Source of the DNA: Ruminococcaceae bacterium UBA6855
Lineage (GTDB): Bacteria > Bacillota > Clostridia > Oscillospirales > Acutalibacteraceae
NCBI GenBank assembly: GCA_002451755.1
Contig: DKDF01000081.1
Coordinates: 812 to 12,946, forward strand
Direction: 5' to 3'
DNA length: 12,135 nt
Position 1 is the first letter of the stretch; each line of letters starts with the position of its first letter. The translations under genes and the position numbers were made by a program. Positions 1 to 6,637 of this stretch are shown here, one piece after another. A model generated the notes under the pieces. The model was given only the letters and a program-made list of their open reading frames with translations, searched no databases and was not told the origin of the DNA.

Positions 1-754
1 CGCCGCCGCAGATGAAGAGGATATTCGAGGTATCGACCTGGATGAACTCCTGCTGGGGATGCTTTCTGCCGCCCTGCGGGGGAACATTGGCAACCGTGCC
101 CTCGATTATCTTGAGCAGCGCCTGCTGAACGCCTTCGCCGCTGACATCTCTCGTTATCGACGGATTCTCCGACTTTCTCGCTATCTTGTCGATCTCATCG
201 ACATAGATTATGCCGCGCTCGGCGCGCTCTATGTCATAGTCCGCAGCCTGGATTATTCTGAGCAGGATGTTCTCAACATCCTCGCCGACATAACCCGCCT
301 CGGTGAGCGTGGTCGCGTCAGCTATGGCGAACGGAACATCGAGTATCTTCGCGAGGGTCTGCGCAAGCATCGTCTTGCCGACACCCGTGGGTCCGAGAAG
401 AATGATATTGCTCTTCTGGATCTCAACATCGCTGTTCTTCGCGCTGTTTATTCTCTTATAGTGGTTATAGACCGCGACGCTCAGCGTTTTCTTCGCCTCG
501 TCCTGACCTATAACATACTCGTCAAGCTTCTCTTTGATCTCATGGGGCTTGGGGAGCGGCTTATCGCTCGTGCGCTGACCGCCCTTGCGGCGGGAACGCT
601 TTTCGTCCGCCTCAATTATATTGAGGCACTGCTCCACACACTCGTTGCAGATATATACCCCCGGACCGGCGATAAGCTTCTCGACCTGATCCTGTGTTTT
701 CTGGCAGAAAGAACAGCGGACTGTCCTTTCCCTCTTATCATCATCACGCGGCAT
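1..754 (-). CDS. clpX: ATP-dependent Clp protease ATP-binding subunit ClpX (3' end beyond window)
   Basis: This is the AAA+ unfoldase that recognises substrates, unfolds them with ATP and feeds them into the ClpP chamber in the cytosol. Reading leftward from the ATG at 754, 251 codons are visible before the edge. Residues 14-39 form the N-terminal C4 zinc finger (CxxC, 18 residues, CxxC: C14, C17, C36, C39), which is diagnostic for ClpX. The Walker A motif GPTGVGKT is at 121-128, and the Walker B region with the DEID core is near 186-189. The RIDK/sensor 2 part is missing because the window ends. A GGAGGG ribosome site lies a few bases before the ATG, and the gene starts 15 nt after the clpP stop, so the two are almost certainly co-transcribed. 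Family assignment is secure; only the missing C-terminal part is unknown. Confidence 0.97.
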   Translation of the reverse strand, partial: MPRDDDKRERTVRCSFCQKTQDQVEKLIAGPGVYICNECVEQCLNIIEADEKRSRRKGGQRTSDKPLPKPHEIKEKLDEYVIGQDEAKKTLSVAVYNHYKRINSAKNSDVEIQKSNIILLGPTGVGKTMLAQTLAKILDVPFAIADATTLTEAGYVGEDVENILLRIIQAADYDIERAERGIIYVDEIDKIARKSENPSITRDVSGEGVQQALLKIIEGTVANVPPQGGRKHPQQEFIQVDTSNILFICGG

Positions 755-769
755 AACAGCCCTCCGGAT

Positions 770-1351
770 TTATCTGTTGTAAATTATTTTATCTGCAAGT
801 CCGTATTCGACGGCTTCCTCCGCTGTGAGGAAATTGTCGCGCTCGGTCTCGCGCTCAACAAACTCAATCGGTTTGCCCATATTCTCAGCTAAAATTCTGT
901 TGATTCTCTCTCTGGTCTTGAGGATATGATCAGCGGCAATCTTTATCTCCGTTGCCTGACCCTGAGCACCGCCGAGAGGCTGGTGGATCATAACTTCACT
1001 GTTGGGCAGCACAAGGCGTTTGCCCTTTGCGCCCGCGGCAAACAGGAACGCACCCATCGATGCCGCTATGCCCATGCAGATGGTCGAAACATCGCACTTG
1101 ATGAACTGCATGGTGTCGTATATCGCGAAGCCTGCGGTAACCGAACCGCCGGGGCTGTTGATATAAAGGCTGATATCTTTTTCGGCGTCCTGACCCTCAA
1201 GGAAGAGAAGCTGCGCAACCACTACGCTCGCCGTTGCGTCGTTTATCTCGTCGGAGAGGACGATTATTCTGTCGCTGAGCAGGCGGGAATAGATATCGTA
1301 TGAACGCTCGCCTCTGCTGGTCTGTTCGATAACGTAAGGTACTAATGCCAT
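770..1351 (-). CDS. clpP: ATP-dependent Clp protease proteolytic subunit ClpP
   Basis: This serine peptidase forms a barrel of two heptameric rings that degrades proteins delivered by ClpX or other Clp ATPases. The product is 193 residues, the normal size for bacterial ClpP. The catalytic triad is visible as Ser98 (GIAASMGA), His123 (MIHQPLGG) and Asp172 (ERDNF), the same numbering as in Bacillus ClpP. The SPGGS substrate-binding segment is at 66-70. The N-terminus starts with the MALVPYVIEQ-type sequence typical of Firmicute ClpP, with no long propeptide. The ATG is preceded by AAAGGAGG at good spacing. The gene lies between tig and clpX in the classic order tig-clpP-clpX. No CtsR or CIRCE-like operator was seen upstream. 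A hairpin and a possible promoter occupy the gap to tig and are listed separately. Confidence 0.98.
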   Translation of the reverse strand: MALVPYVIEQTSRGERSYDIYSRLLSDRIIVLSDEINDATASVVVAQLLFLEGQDAEKDISLYINSPGGSVTAGFAIYDTMQFIKCDVSTICMGIAASMGAFLFAAGAKGKRLVLPNSEVMIHQPLGGAQGQATEIKIAADHILKTRERINRILAENMGKPIEFVERETERDNFLTAEEAVEYGLADKIIYNR

Positions 1352-1384
1352 TACTTTTTCCTCCTTTGTTGTCCGATGCAGGTG

Positions 1385-1433
1385 CCGTATGCTTGCGCCC
1401 GCCCGGCGAAAAAGCCAGACGGGAGCAGTACGG
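1385..1433 (-). other. Long imperfect hairpin between tig and clpP
   Basis: Read on the minus strand, the outer arms CCGTA/TACGG and TGCT/AGCA enclose a central 10-bp stem, CCCGTCTGGC against GCCGGGCGGG (two G-U pairs), with a 6-nt loop TTTTTC. A small asymmetric internal loop (on the plus strand, 1394-1397 opposite nothing and 1428 opposite nothing) separates the parts. No U-run follows the stem on either strand, so it does not look like a standard intrinsic terminator. It could be a 5' mRNA stabiliser, a processing site between tig and clpP, or a weak attenuator. Which of these is correct is inference. Confidence 0.6.
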
Positions 1434-1437
1434 ATTA

Positions 1438-1467
1438 ATTATAGTATCGTTTGGCGAAGATTATTCA
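1438..1467 (-). promoter_or_regulatory. Possible clpP-clpX promoter
   Basis: A perfect TATAAT lies on the minus strand at 1443-1438, just downstream of the tig stop codon. No good -35 box is visible: TGAATA at 18-nt spacing matches the TTGACA consensus at only three positions, and there is no TG extension. If used, transcription would start near 1431-1432, right at the first bases of the 1385-1433 hairpin. It could be a chance match in an AT-rich gap. Confidence 0.35.
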
Positions 1468-3017
1468 GCGTCTTCTGCTTTCTTCTTCGCGGGAGCCTTC
1501 TTAGCGGGCTTCTTCTCAGCAGCCTCGGCATCGTCGGCCTTCTTTGCGGCAGTCTTCTTCGCCGCGGGCTTCTTGGCGGGAGCCTTCTTCTCGACTTCGC
1601 CCTCGTCCTTCTTTGCAGCGGCTTTCTTTGCGGGAGCCTTCTTCGCTGCGGGCTTCTTCTCGGCAGCCTCAGCGTCGTCGGTCTTCTTCGCGGCGGCTTT
1701 CTTTGCCGGAGCCTTCTTCGCTGCAGCCTTCTTGCCGGGCTTGAGAGCCTTTGCGTTGTCAACGACGAACTTGACAACCTTCTCCTTGAGCAGATCAGCC
1801 TTGAGCAGATCCTCGGCTATAAGGCTCTCGATCTTCTCAACTTCCATGCCGTACATCTCGGCGAGCTTCTTGAACTCCTCCTCGATATCCTCGGCGCTGA
1901 CTTCGATCTTCTCGTCCTCTGCTATCTTGTCGAGAGCAAGACCGAGCTTGACCTGAGAAACAGCCTGCTCGCGCATTGACTTCTCGAAAGCTTCCTTGTC
2001 GGTGCCCATATATGAAAGATAGGTGTCAACATCGATGCCCTGCTGAGCGAGTCTCTGAGCGAAGTTGTTGATGTTATCCTCCTTCTGGGTGTCGAACATG
2101 ACTTCGGGAATCTCAGCCTCGACATTGGCAACGAGCTCTTCCATGAGCTTTGCCTCGAACTCCTTCTCGACATCGGACTGTCTGTGCTCAAGCATATCAG
2201 CCTCGACGCCCTTCTTGAGCTCGTCGACGTTATCGTAATCAAGATCCTTCGCGAACTCATCGTCGAGCTCGGGAAGCTCCTTGACCTTTATCTCGTGAAG
2301 AGTGACCTTGAAAGTGGCATCCTTGCCCGCAAGCTCGGGAGTGTACTCCTCGGGGAACTTGACGTTGACATCGAAGCTCTCGCCTGCGTTGTGGCCGATG
2401 ACCTGATCCTCAAAGCCGGGGATGAACTGACCCGAACCGAGCTCAAGCTCATAGTTGGAGCCCTTGCCGCCCTCAAAAGCCTTGCCGTCGACAAAGCCCT
2501 CGAAGTCGATGACTGCGATGTCGCCCTTGGCGGCTGCGCGATCCTCAACGGTGATGGTTCTTGCGTTGCGCTCTCTCATAGCCTCGATGCGTGCGTCAAC
2601 CTCTTCGGGGGTGACGGCAGCTTCAGCCTTCTCGGCCTCGAGACCCTTGTAAGCCTTGACCTTGATATCCTCGGGCTTGACGGTAACTTTCATCTCGAAG
2701 AGAACGCCGTCCTCGCCGATCGACTTAACATTGACGTCCTTCGGGCTGTCAACAGGCTCGATGCCCGCTTCCTTGTAAGCGTCGGAAACAGCCTCGGGGA
2801 AAGCTATCTCAAGTGCATCTTCATAGAAGACATCCTTGCCGTAGAATCTCTCGATCATGGCAAGAGGAGCTTTGCCCTTGCGGAAACCGGGAAGCGCAAT
2901 CTTGCTCTTGGCCTTGTTATAAGCCTTGAGAACAGCAGCCTTGAACGGCTCTGCGCCGATCTCGATCTCCAGCGTATAGACGTTGGTATCCGTTTTGTTT
3001 GATGATTTTAAACTCAT
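1461..3017 (-). CDS. tig: Trigger factor with a Lys/Ala-rich C-terminal extension
   Basis: This is the ribosome-associated chaperone and peptidyl-prolyl isomerase that meets nascent chains at the exit tunnel. Residues 1 to about 145 are the ribosome-binding domain with the signature GFRKGKAP at 44-51, which docks on L23. Residues about 150-245 are the FKBP-like PPIase domain, and about 250-425 the helical chaperone domain. At 518 residues it is roughly 90 longer than usual. The excess is a tail from about 427 to 518 with about 31 Lys and 33 Ala, built from AAKKAPAKK-type units broken by acidic DDAEAAE patches. The ATG has GGGAGG upstream and its own promoter. Other genes here have no such tail. 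Function of the core is certain; the role of the tail is unknown, with ribosome or rRNA tethering as one guess. Confidence 0.96.
   Translation of the reverse strand: MSLKSSNKTDTNVYTLEIEIGAEPFKAAVLKAYNKAKSKIALPGFRKGKAPLAMIERFYGKDVFYEDALEIAFPEAVSDAYKEAGIEPVDSPKDVNVKSIGEDGVLFEMKVTVKPEDIKVKAYKGLEAEKAEAAVTPEEVDARIEAMRERNARTITVEDRAAAKGDIAVIDFEGFVDGKAFEGGKGSNYELELGSGQFIPGFEDQVIGHNAGESFDVNVKFPEEYTPELAGKDATFKVTLHEIKVKELPELDDEFAKDLDYDNVDELKKGVEADMLEHRQSDVEKEFEAKLMEELVANVEAEIPEVMFDTQKEDNINNFAQRLAQQGIDVDTYLSYMGTDKEAFEKSMREQAVSQVKLGLALDKIAEDEKIEVSAEDIEEEFKKLAEMYGMEVEKIESLIAEDLLKADLLKEKVVKFVVDNAKALKPGKKAAAKKAPAKKAAAKKTDDAEAAEKKPAAKKAPAKKAAAKKDEGEVEKKAPAKKPAAKKTAAKKADDAEAAEKKPAKKAPAKKKAEDAE
1464..1739 (-). 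repeat. Low-complexity, internally duplicated coding repeat in the tig tail
   Basis: This DNA encodes trigger factor residues 427-518. Two diverged copies of a stretch of about 47 nt lie 144 nt apart (1504-1550 and 1648-1694), and both encode the DDAEAAEKKPA segment (residues 447-457 and 495-505). This suggests a 48-codon tandem duplication followed by point changes, mainly at third positions. The reading frame stays open throughout. Such sequence is prone to length change by slippage or recombination, and also to assembly error. Confidence 0.75.
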
Positions 3018-3051
3018 TCGTTTTTCCTCCCATTATACAGGTAACTCTAAG

Positions 3052-3080
3052 ATTATAGCAGAGATATGTTAAAATTTCTA
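3052..3080 (-). promoter_or_regulatory. tig promoter with extended -10
   Basis: On the minus strand TGCTATAAT is at 3060-3052, an extended -10 element (TG, one base, TATAAT). At 17-nt spacing the -35 position reads TAGAAA (3080-3075), matching four of six consensus bases. The predicted start near 3045 gives a leader of about 28 nt that holds the GGGAGG ribosome site. No riboswitch-sized leader is present. Confidence 0.65.
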
Positions 3081-3156
3081 CACTATTTTTCAGATTTTCT
3101 GCCAAAACAGGGATTTTTTCTTCGTTTTAGCCGCAAAATTCGCCGACGGGCAGAAA

Positions 3157-3852
3157 TTACGGCTGCTTTTCAATAAGTTTGGGCAAAAATTCGAGGTGAT
3201 CGCCGGAGATAAGAGAAAACTTTATCCCGTCGCGCTCGCCCTCAAAAGCGCTTTTTGTTGCAAAAGAATGGAGATGCCCGTAGAAGCACCGTTTTATTTT
3301 GTACTCGACGAGGACATCATATATTTCGGGGCATATTCTATCCTGCGTTATCGGCGGATAGTGGAGAAACACTACCGGCTCGCCGCCGAGCGCGATTCCG
3401 CTTTCTATCGATGTGCGAAGCCGTCCCGCCTCGCGCAGAAGAACCTTTTTGTCCGCGTCCTCCTCCGCGTCGAAGAACCAGCCGCGCGTGCCGCAGACGG
3501 AGATATTTCCGACGAGCACTGCGCTGTTGTGGACTATAGAAAGCGTTTCAAAGCCCTTTTCTTTGAAAAAATTTTCCATTTTCCGGGCGGTGTTCCACCA
3601 GTAGTCATGATTGCCCTTCATGAGTATTTTTTTGCCGGGGAGCGAGTCGAGAAAAGCAAAATCTTTCTGAGCGCCCTCGAGCGACATCGCCCACGACACA
3701 TCGCCGGGGATAACTACCGTGTCGCCGTCCGAGACAACAGCCCGCCAATTTTTTTCGAGGCGCTGCACATAGTCGCTCCAGCCGTTGAATATATCCATAG
3801 GCTTGTCCGCGGACAGGGAAAGATGCGTATCCGCAATTGCAAAAAGTGACAT
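3157..3852 (-). CDS. Metallophosphoesterase (calcineurin-like fold)
   Basis: This is a predicted cytosolic two-metal phosphoesterase of 231 residues. The full calcineurin-like motif set is visible: DTH at 8-10 (D8, H10), PGD with D51, GNHD at 80-83 (N81, H82), H164 in FLHYPP, and GHLH at 192-195 (H193, H195). No signal peptide or membrane segment is seen, so it acts inside the cell. The substrate cannot be read from the sequence; relatives hydrolyse phosphomono- or phosphodiesters, including cyclic nucleotides and nucleotides. The ATG is preceded by AAAGGAG. It diverges from the small DUF1540 gene and ends 139 nt upstream of the tig start, so it appears to be a separate transcription unit, although read-through into tig is possible because no clear terminator follows it. 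Confidence 0.88.
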   Translation of the reverse strand: MSLFAIADTHLSLSADKPMDIFNGWSDYVQRLEKNWRAVVSDGDTVVIPGDVSWAMSLEGAQKDFAFLDSLPGKKILMKGNHDYWWNTARKMENFFKEKGFETLSIVHNSAVLVGNISVCGTRGWFFDAEEDADKKVLLREAGRLRTSIESGIALGGEPVVFLHYPPITQDRICPEIYDVLVEYKIKRCFYGHLHSFATKSAFEGERDGIKFSLISGDHLEFLPKLIEKQP

Positions 3853-3945
3853 CGTGCTCTCCTTTTCTTTTTAATAATCGGGCTTTGAGCCGGGCAAAAT
3901 ACTTTCAGCGGCATGAGCCGCAAAAACATTCGGAGGTAATCGAAA

Positions 3946-4122
3946 ATGGATAAGGTCATCAAGGATATCCGCTGCAACGCCTGCAACTGCGTCCATCACG
4001 CGGACGATTACAAGTGCACCGCAGGTCACATCGAAATAGGCAACACGAGCGCCTGCTCATGCCAGGACACGCTGTGCGCAACATTTGAGCTCGACAACTC
4101 GAAGAAGCACTGCGGCTGCTGA
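3946..4122 (+). CDS. Small Cys-rich DUF1540-type protein
   Basis: This 58-residue ORF is the only plus-strand gene supported here. It starts at ATG 3946 after GGAGG at 3932-3936 (9-nt spacer). It has nine cysteines (10, 13, 15, 24, 37, 39, 44, 56, 58) and several histidines. The arrangement IRCNACNC...YKCTAGHIEIG...CATF matches the DUF1540 pattern found widely in Clostridia. A metal-binding role, zinc or otherwise, is likely from composition, but function is not established for the family. It has no signal peptide. It diverges from the metallophosphoesterase (93-nt gap) and converges on thrC with only 19 nt between the stop codons. Just upstream (3908-3921) is a 5-bp hairpin GCGGC/GCCGC, too short to interpret. 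I could not identify a convincing promoter. Confidence 0.85.
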   Translation: MDKVIKDIRCNACNCVHHADDYKCTAGHIEIGNTSACSCQDTLCATFELDNSKKHCGC

Positions 4123-4125
4123 ACA

Positions 4126-4139
4126 CGGGGAACGCCCCG
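4126..4139. terminator. Possible bidirectional terminator hairpin between DUF1540 gene and thrC
   Basis: CGGGG-AACG-CCCCG forms a 5-bp GC stem with a 4-nt loop, placed between two converging genes that are only 19 nt apart. No U-run follows on either side, so it is at best a weak terminator. Placement is the main argument for it. Confidence 0.3.
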
Positions 4140-4141
4140 CG

Positions 4142-5638
4142 TCATATACCGAGCAGTCTGAAAACAGCCTTCTCCATGCTGTCCCTGTCGCAGACGTCCC
4201 TGAATCTCACGGGCTTGTCCCTGAGATCGGCGAGCTGCGGGGGGCAGCTTGTCTTTGTTACGCGGGCGAGCTCGCCGACCATGCTGAACTCGTCAAGTCC
4301 CTCGGATGCGCCGGGTTCGACTGCGTCGAGCACGCTGCGGCTGAACTTGAACGGATTTGCGGTCGAATCGATAACTGTGGGAGTCTTATCCCCCGTTTTT
4401 TCTGCATATTTTTCATAGACATTGATGCCGACAGCCGTATGCGTGTCGCACAGATAGCCGTAGTTTTCAAATGTCTTTTTAATCGTATCTTTAGTGCCCT
4501 CATCGTCGCAGCAGCCGGCGCGGAAAACGGAGTTAATCGCGCTCATTACATTTTCGGGCATGGTATACTTGCCCTTCTGCTTGAGGTCGCCCATCATCTC
4601 GCGCACAAACTCATCGGAATAGCCGCTCGCAATGAAAAGCAGGCGTTCGAGGTTGCTCGAAATGAGAATATCCATCGACGGCGACGAAGTCGTATAGAAG
4701 CTGCGGTTGATGTCATAAACGCCTGTGTCAAAGAAATCGGTGAGCACGCGGTTTTTGTTCGACGCGCAGACAAGGCGGTCAACCGGCAGACCCATCTCGC
4801 GCGCATAGTAGGCGGCGAGGATATTGCCGAAGTTTCCGGTCGGGACGACAAAATTAATCTTGTCGCCCGCCTTGATTCTGCCGTTTCTTATCATGTCGCA
4901 GTAAGCGGAGAAATAATAGACGATCTGCGGCACGAGGCGACCCCAGTTGATGGAGTTCGCGGAGGAGAAAGCCATGCCGTGCTCGGCGAGCTTCTTGCCT
5001 ATCTCTTTATCGGTGAATATCGTCTTGACTCCGGTCTGTGCGTCGTCAAAGTTGCCCTTTATCGCGCAGACGGCAACATTCGAGCCCTCCTGCGTGGTCA
5101 TCTGGAGCTTCTGCATGGGGCTGACTCCCTCGTCGGGATAGAACACGAGAATCTTCGTGCCATCAACATCCTTGAAGCCCTCGAGAGCCGCCTTGCCCGT
5201 GTCGCCCGAAGTGGCGACAAGAATAACGGTCTCGCGCGTTCCGACTGCCTTTTTGACCGAGACGGTCATAAGTCTCGGGAGCATCTGGAGCGCCATGTCT
5301 TTGAAAGCGCAGGTGGGGCCGCGCCAGAGCTCAAGAATCTCTTCGCCCGCTTTGAGCTCGTGTATCGGAGCGATATCCTCGGAGGAGAACTTGTTGTCGC
5401 CGTATGCGCCCTCGACGCAGTAGGCAAGCTCCTCGGCGGTGAAATCGGTAAGATACAGGCTGAGCACGCGCTTTGCGCGCTCAATATAGGACATATTCGC
5501 CATGGCGGCGATATCGTCAAGACTCACCTTCGGAATCTCAACGGGGACAAACAGTCCGCCGTCGGCAGAGATGCCCTGAGCTATAGCCCAGGATGAGCTG
5601 ACGTCTACATTTTTATCTCTTGTACTTGTGTATCGCAT
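4142..5638 (-). CDS. thrC: Threonine synthase
   Basis: This PLP enzyme converts O-phospho-L-homoserine to L-threonine, the last step of threonine synthesis. The product is 498 residues, matching the long threonine synthase class. Visible features are an N-terminal MRYTSTRD segment typical of the family, the PLP lysine in AFKDMALQ (K113), the SGDTG loop at 144-148, SINWGRL near 229, and the phosphate-binding PTGNFGN at 266-272. I chose the ATG at 5638 over one three codons upstream (5647): the upstream ATG overlaps the ribosome site GAAGGATGG, whereas 5638 sits about 8 nt after it and gives the family's usual start. It has its own strong promoter and a leader of about 25 nt, so no T-box or other attenuator fits. 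No other threonine-pathway gene is in the window. Confidence 0.96.
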   Translation of the reverse strand: MRYTSTRDKNVDVSSSWAIAQGISADGGLFVPVEIPKVSLDDIAAMANMSYIERAKRVLSLYLTDFTAEELAYCVEGAYGDNKFSSEDIAPIHELKAGEEILELWRGPTCAFKDMALQMLPRLMTVSVKKAVGTRETVILVATSGDTGKAALEGFKDVDGTKILVFYPDEGVSPMQKLQMTTQEGSNVAVCAIKGNFDDAQTGVKTIFTDKEIGKKLAEHGMAFSSANSINWGRLVPQIVYYFSAYCDMIRNGRIKAGDKINFVVPTGNFGNILAAYYAREMGLPVDRLVCASNKNRVLTDFFDTGVYDINRSFYTTSSPSMDILISSNLERLLFIASGYSDEFVREMMGDLKQKGKYTMPENVMSAINSVFRAGCCDDEGTKDTIKKTFENYGYLCDTHTAVGINVYEKYAEKTGDKTPTVIDSTANPFKFSRSVLDAVEPGASEGLDEFSMVGELARVTKTSCPPQLADLRDKPVRFRDVCDRDSMEKAVFRLLGI

Positions 5639-5669
5639 AGAGACCATCCTTCGCGTTAAATTACATTTT

Positions 5670-5698
5670 ATTATAGCATAACGCGCCTTGGTTGTAAA
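5670..5698 (-). promoter_or_regulatory. thrC promoter
   Basis: On the minus strand there is TTTACA (5698-5693), a 17-nt spacer, then TATAAT (5675-5670) preceded by TGC, an extended -10. This is the best sigma-A-type promoter in the window. It overlaps the last codon and stop of the dipeptidase gene. The predicted start is near 5663. Confidence 0.8.
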
Positions 5699-6603
5699 AC
5701 CTTTTCAAAGAAGTGCGCGGCGTTTTCAAAAAATATTTTGCGGCATATCTCCTCGGGTATGCCGTTTTCTTCAAGATAGACGCAGATGCTCGGCACTTTT
5801 TCCATTCCGCGAAGCTCTGGCGATATCCTGCACCCATCGTAATCCGAGCCTATGCTCAGAACATTTTCCGCGCCGAGGGAGAGCATATGCTCGGTGTGGC
5901 GCAGCAGCTCTTCCCTGCCGCCGTTTCCGCCGAGGAAGCGGTCATAGAAATTGAGTCCTATAAGCCCGCCGCGCTCGATAATAATTTTTATCTGGTCGTC
6001 GGTAAGCGATCTCAGTTCGTTGTGGACGGCGCGCGCGTCCGAGTGGCTCGCGATAAACGGCGCGTCGGTGAACTCACAGAGGTCATAGAAGCCCCTGTCG
6101 CTCAGGTGCGACACGTCGGTGACTATTCCGAGCTTTTCCATTTTCGCGACCAGCTCTCTGCCCTAGTCACTCAGCCCGCTCCCGTCCTGCCAGCCGCCGG
6201 CGGCGCGGTTCTTCGCGTTCCAGGTGAGGGTTATGAGCCGCAGCCCGCGCTCATAGAGCTTTTCGAGCCGCTCAAGGCTGCCGACTCCGCGCGAGCTCTC
6301 CATCGCGAGCATGACTCCGCGCGAATGTCCGCGGACATCCTCCGCCGACAGAATCGGGAAGAAATCCCCTTTCTTTTTAAGCTCACTCCAATAGAAGTCA
6401 CACGCCGAATCAAAATATGACTCGACGAGGGAATCATCCATGCTATCGGGAACAAAGACGGCGAAAACCTGGTTCCACCGTCCGAAGATTTTTCCGCGCT
6501 CAAAATCTATGTCGCGTTTATTTTTCAAAAGGCTGTCTCCGTCGTCCATGCACTCGGTAAGAGTATCGCAGTGCAGATCGAAAAAATCCATAAAATCACC
6601 CAT
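5671..6603 (-). pseudogene. M19-family (membrane/renal-type) dipeptidase interrupted by an in-frame TAG
   Basis: The frame encodes a 310-codon peptidase M19 protein of normal family length, but codon 147 is TAG (6165-6163). The N-terminal half (6603-6163, 146 residues) has the metal motif FDLHCDT (H11, D13) and the bridging glutamate E102 in AMESS. The rest of the frame resumes at once (codons 148-154, then a Met at 155, base 6141) and carries DVSH (H166), ASHSD (H187) and GSDYDG (D254, D256). All expected catalytic residues are therefore present, split by one stop, with no frameshift. M19 enzymes cleave dipeptides using two zinc ions. No signal peptide is seen. The start may be the second Met (6591), which has GGTGA in front and gives the family's usual N-terminus. 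The gene could be newly inactivated, read through, or a sequence error. It sits last in the operon after yraN. Confidence 0.85.
6163..6165 (-). other. In-frame amber codon in the dipeptidase gene
   Basis: TAG lies between GSGLSD and GRELVAK, where M19 relatives usually have an aromatic residue in a GLTxFGRE-type motif. TAG is one base away from TGG, TAT, TAC and TTG, but two from both Phe codons. The flanking reading frame and residues look normal on both sides. Confidence 0.9.
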
Positions 6604-6604
6604 A

Positions 6605-6637
6605 GAATAATATTTGCGCCGATGCCGAATATTACTC
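6605..6637 (-). other. AU-rich hairpin between yraN and the dipeptidase gene
   Basis: On the minus strand GAGTAATATT (6637-6628) pairs over 10 bp with AATATTATTC (6614-6605), with one G-U pair and a 13-nt GC-rich loop. It begins inside the yraN stop codon and ends 1 nt before the first possible dipeptidase ATG, filling the intergenic space. It would enclose the region where a ribosome site for that ATG should lie. No U-run follows, so a terminator is unlikely. Confidence 0.5.

Noticed and set aside
59..892. Plus-strand open frame of 277 codons opposite clpX and clpP
   Set aside because: It is antisense to ClpX with its zinc finger and Walker motifs, has no ribosome site, and its translation looks like a complement of the AAA+ gene.
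1464..1739. Repeats considered as a CRISPR array or satellite
   Set aside because: They are in frame, of varied length and spacing, and encode a continuous low-complexity protein tail. There are no constant repeats with unique spacers.
1345..1979. Two overlapping plus-strand frames encoding Ala/Phe/Leu-rich, membrane-like proteins
   Set aside because: They are the complement of the Lys/Ala-rich trigger factor tail. The apparent hydrophobicity comes from reading AAG/GCC codons backwards.
2184..3002. Plus-strand open frame of 272 codons opposite tig
   Set aside because: It is antisense to the trigger factor core domains, with no start signals or family motifs.
3032..3037. Second TATAAT on the minus strand near the tig start
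   Set aside because: It abuts the tig ribosome site, so a transcript starting from it would lack that site. The TGCTATAAT upstream is better placed.
3130..3175. Imperfect inverted repeat (AGCCGTAA/TTGCGGCT) after the metallophosphoesterase gene as a terminator
   Set aside because: It has only 8 bp with a G-U pair, a loop of about 20 nt and no U-run in the direction of the gene.
3853..3945. Divergent promoters between the metallophosphoesterase and DUF1540 genes
   Set aside because: Promoters must exist nearby, but no -35/-10 pair on either strand was good enough to place them. The two hairpins there have stems of only 4-5 bp.
4085..5596. Plus-strand open frame of 503 codons opposite thrC
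   Set aside because: It lies antisense to a clearly real threonine synthase and has no recognisable family character. GC-rich codon use in thrC leaves few stops on the opposite strand.
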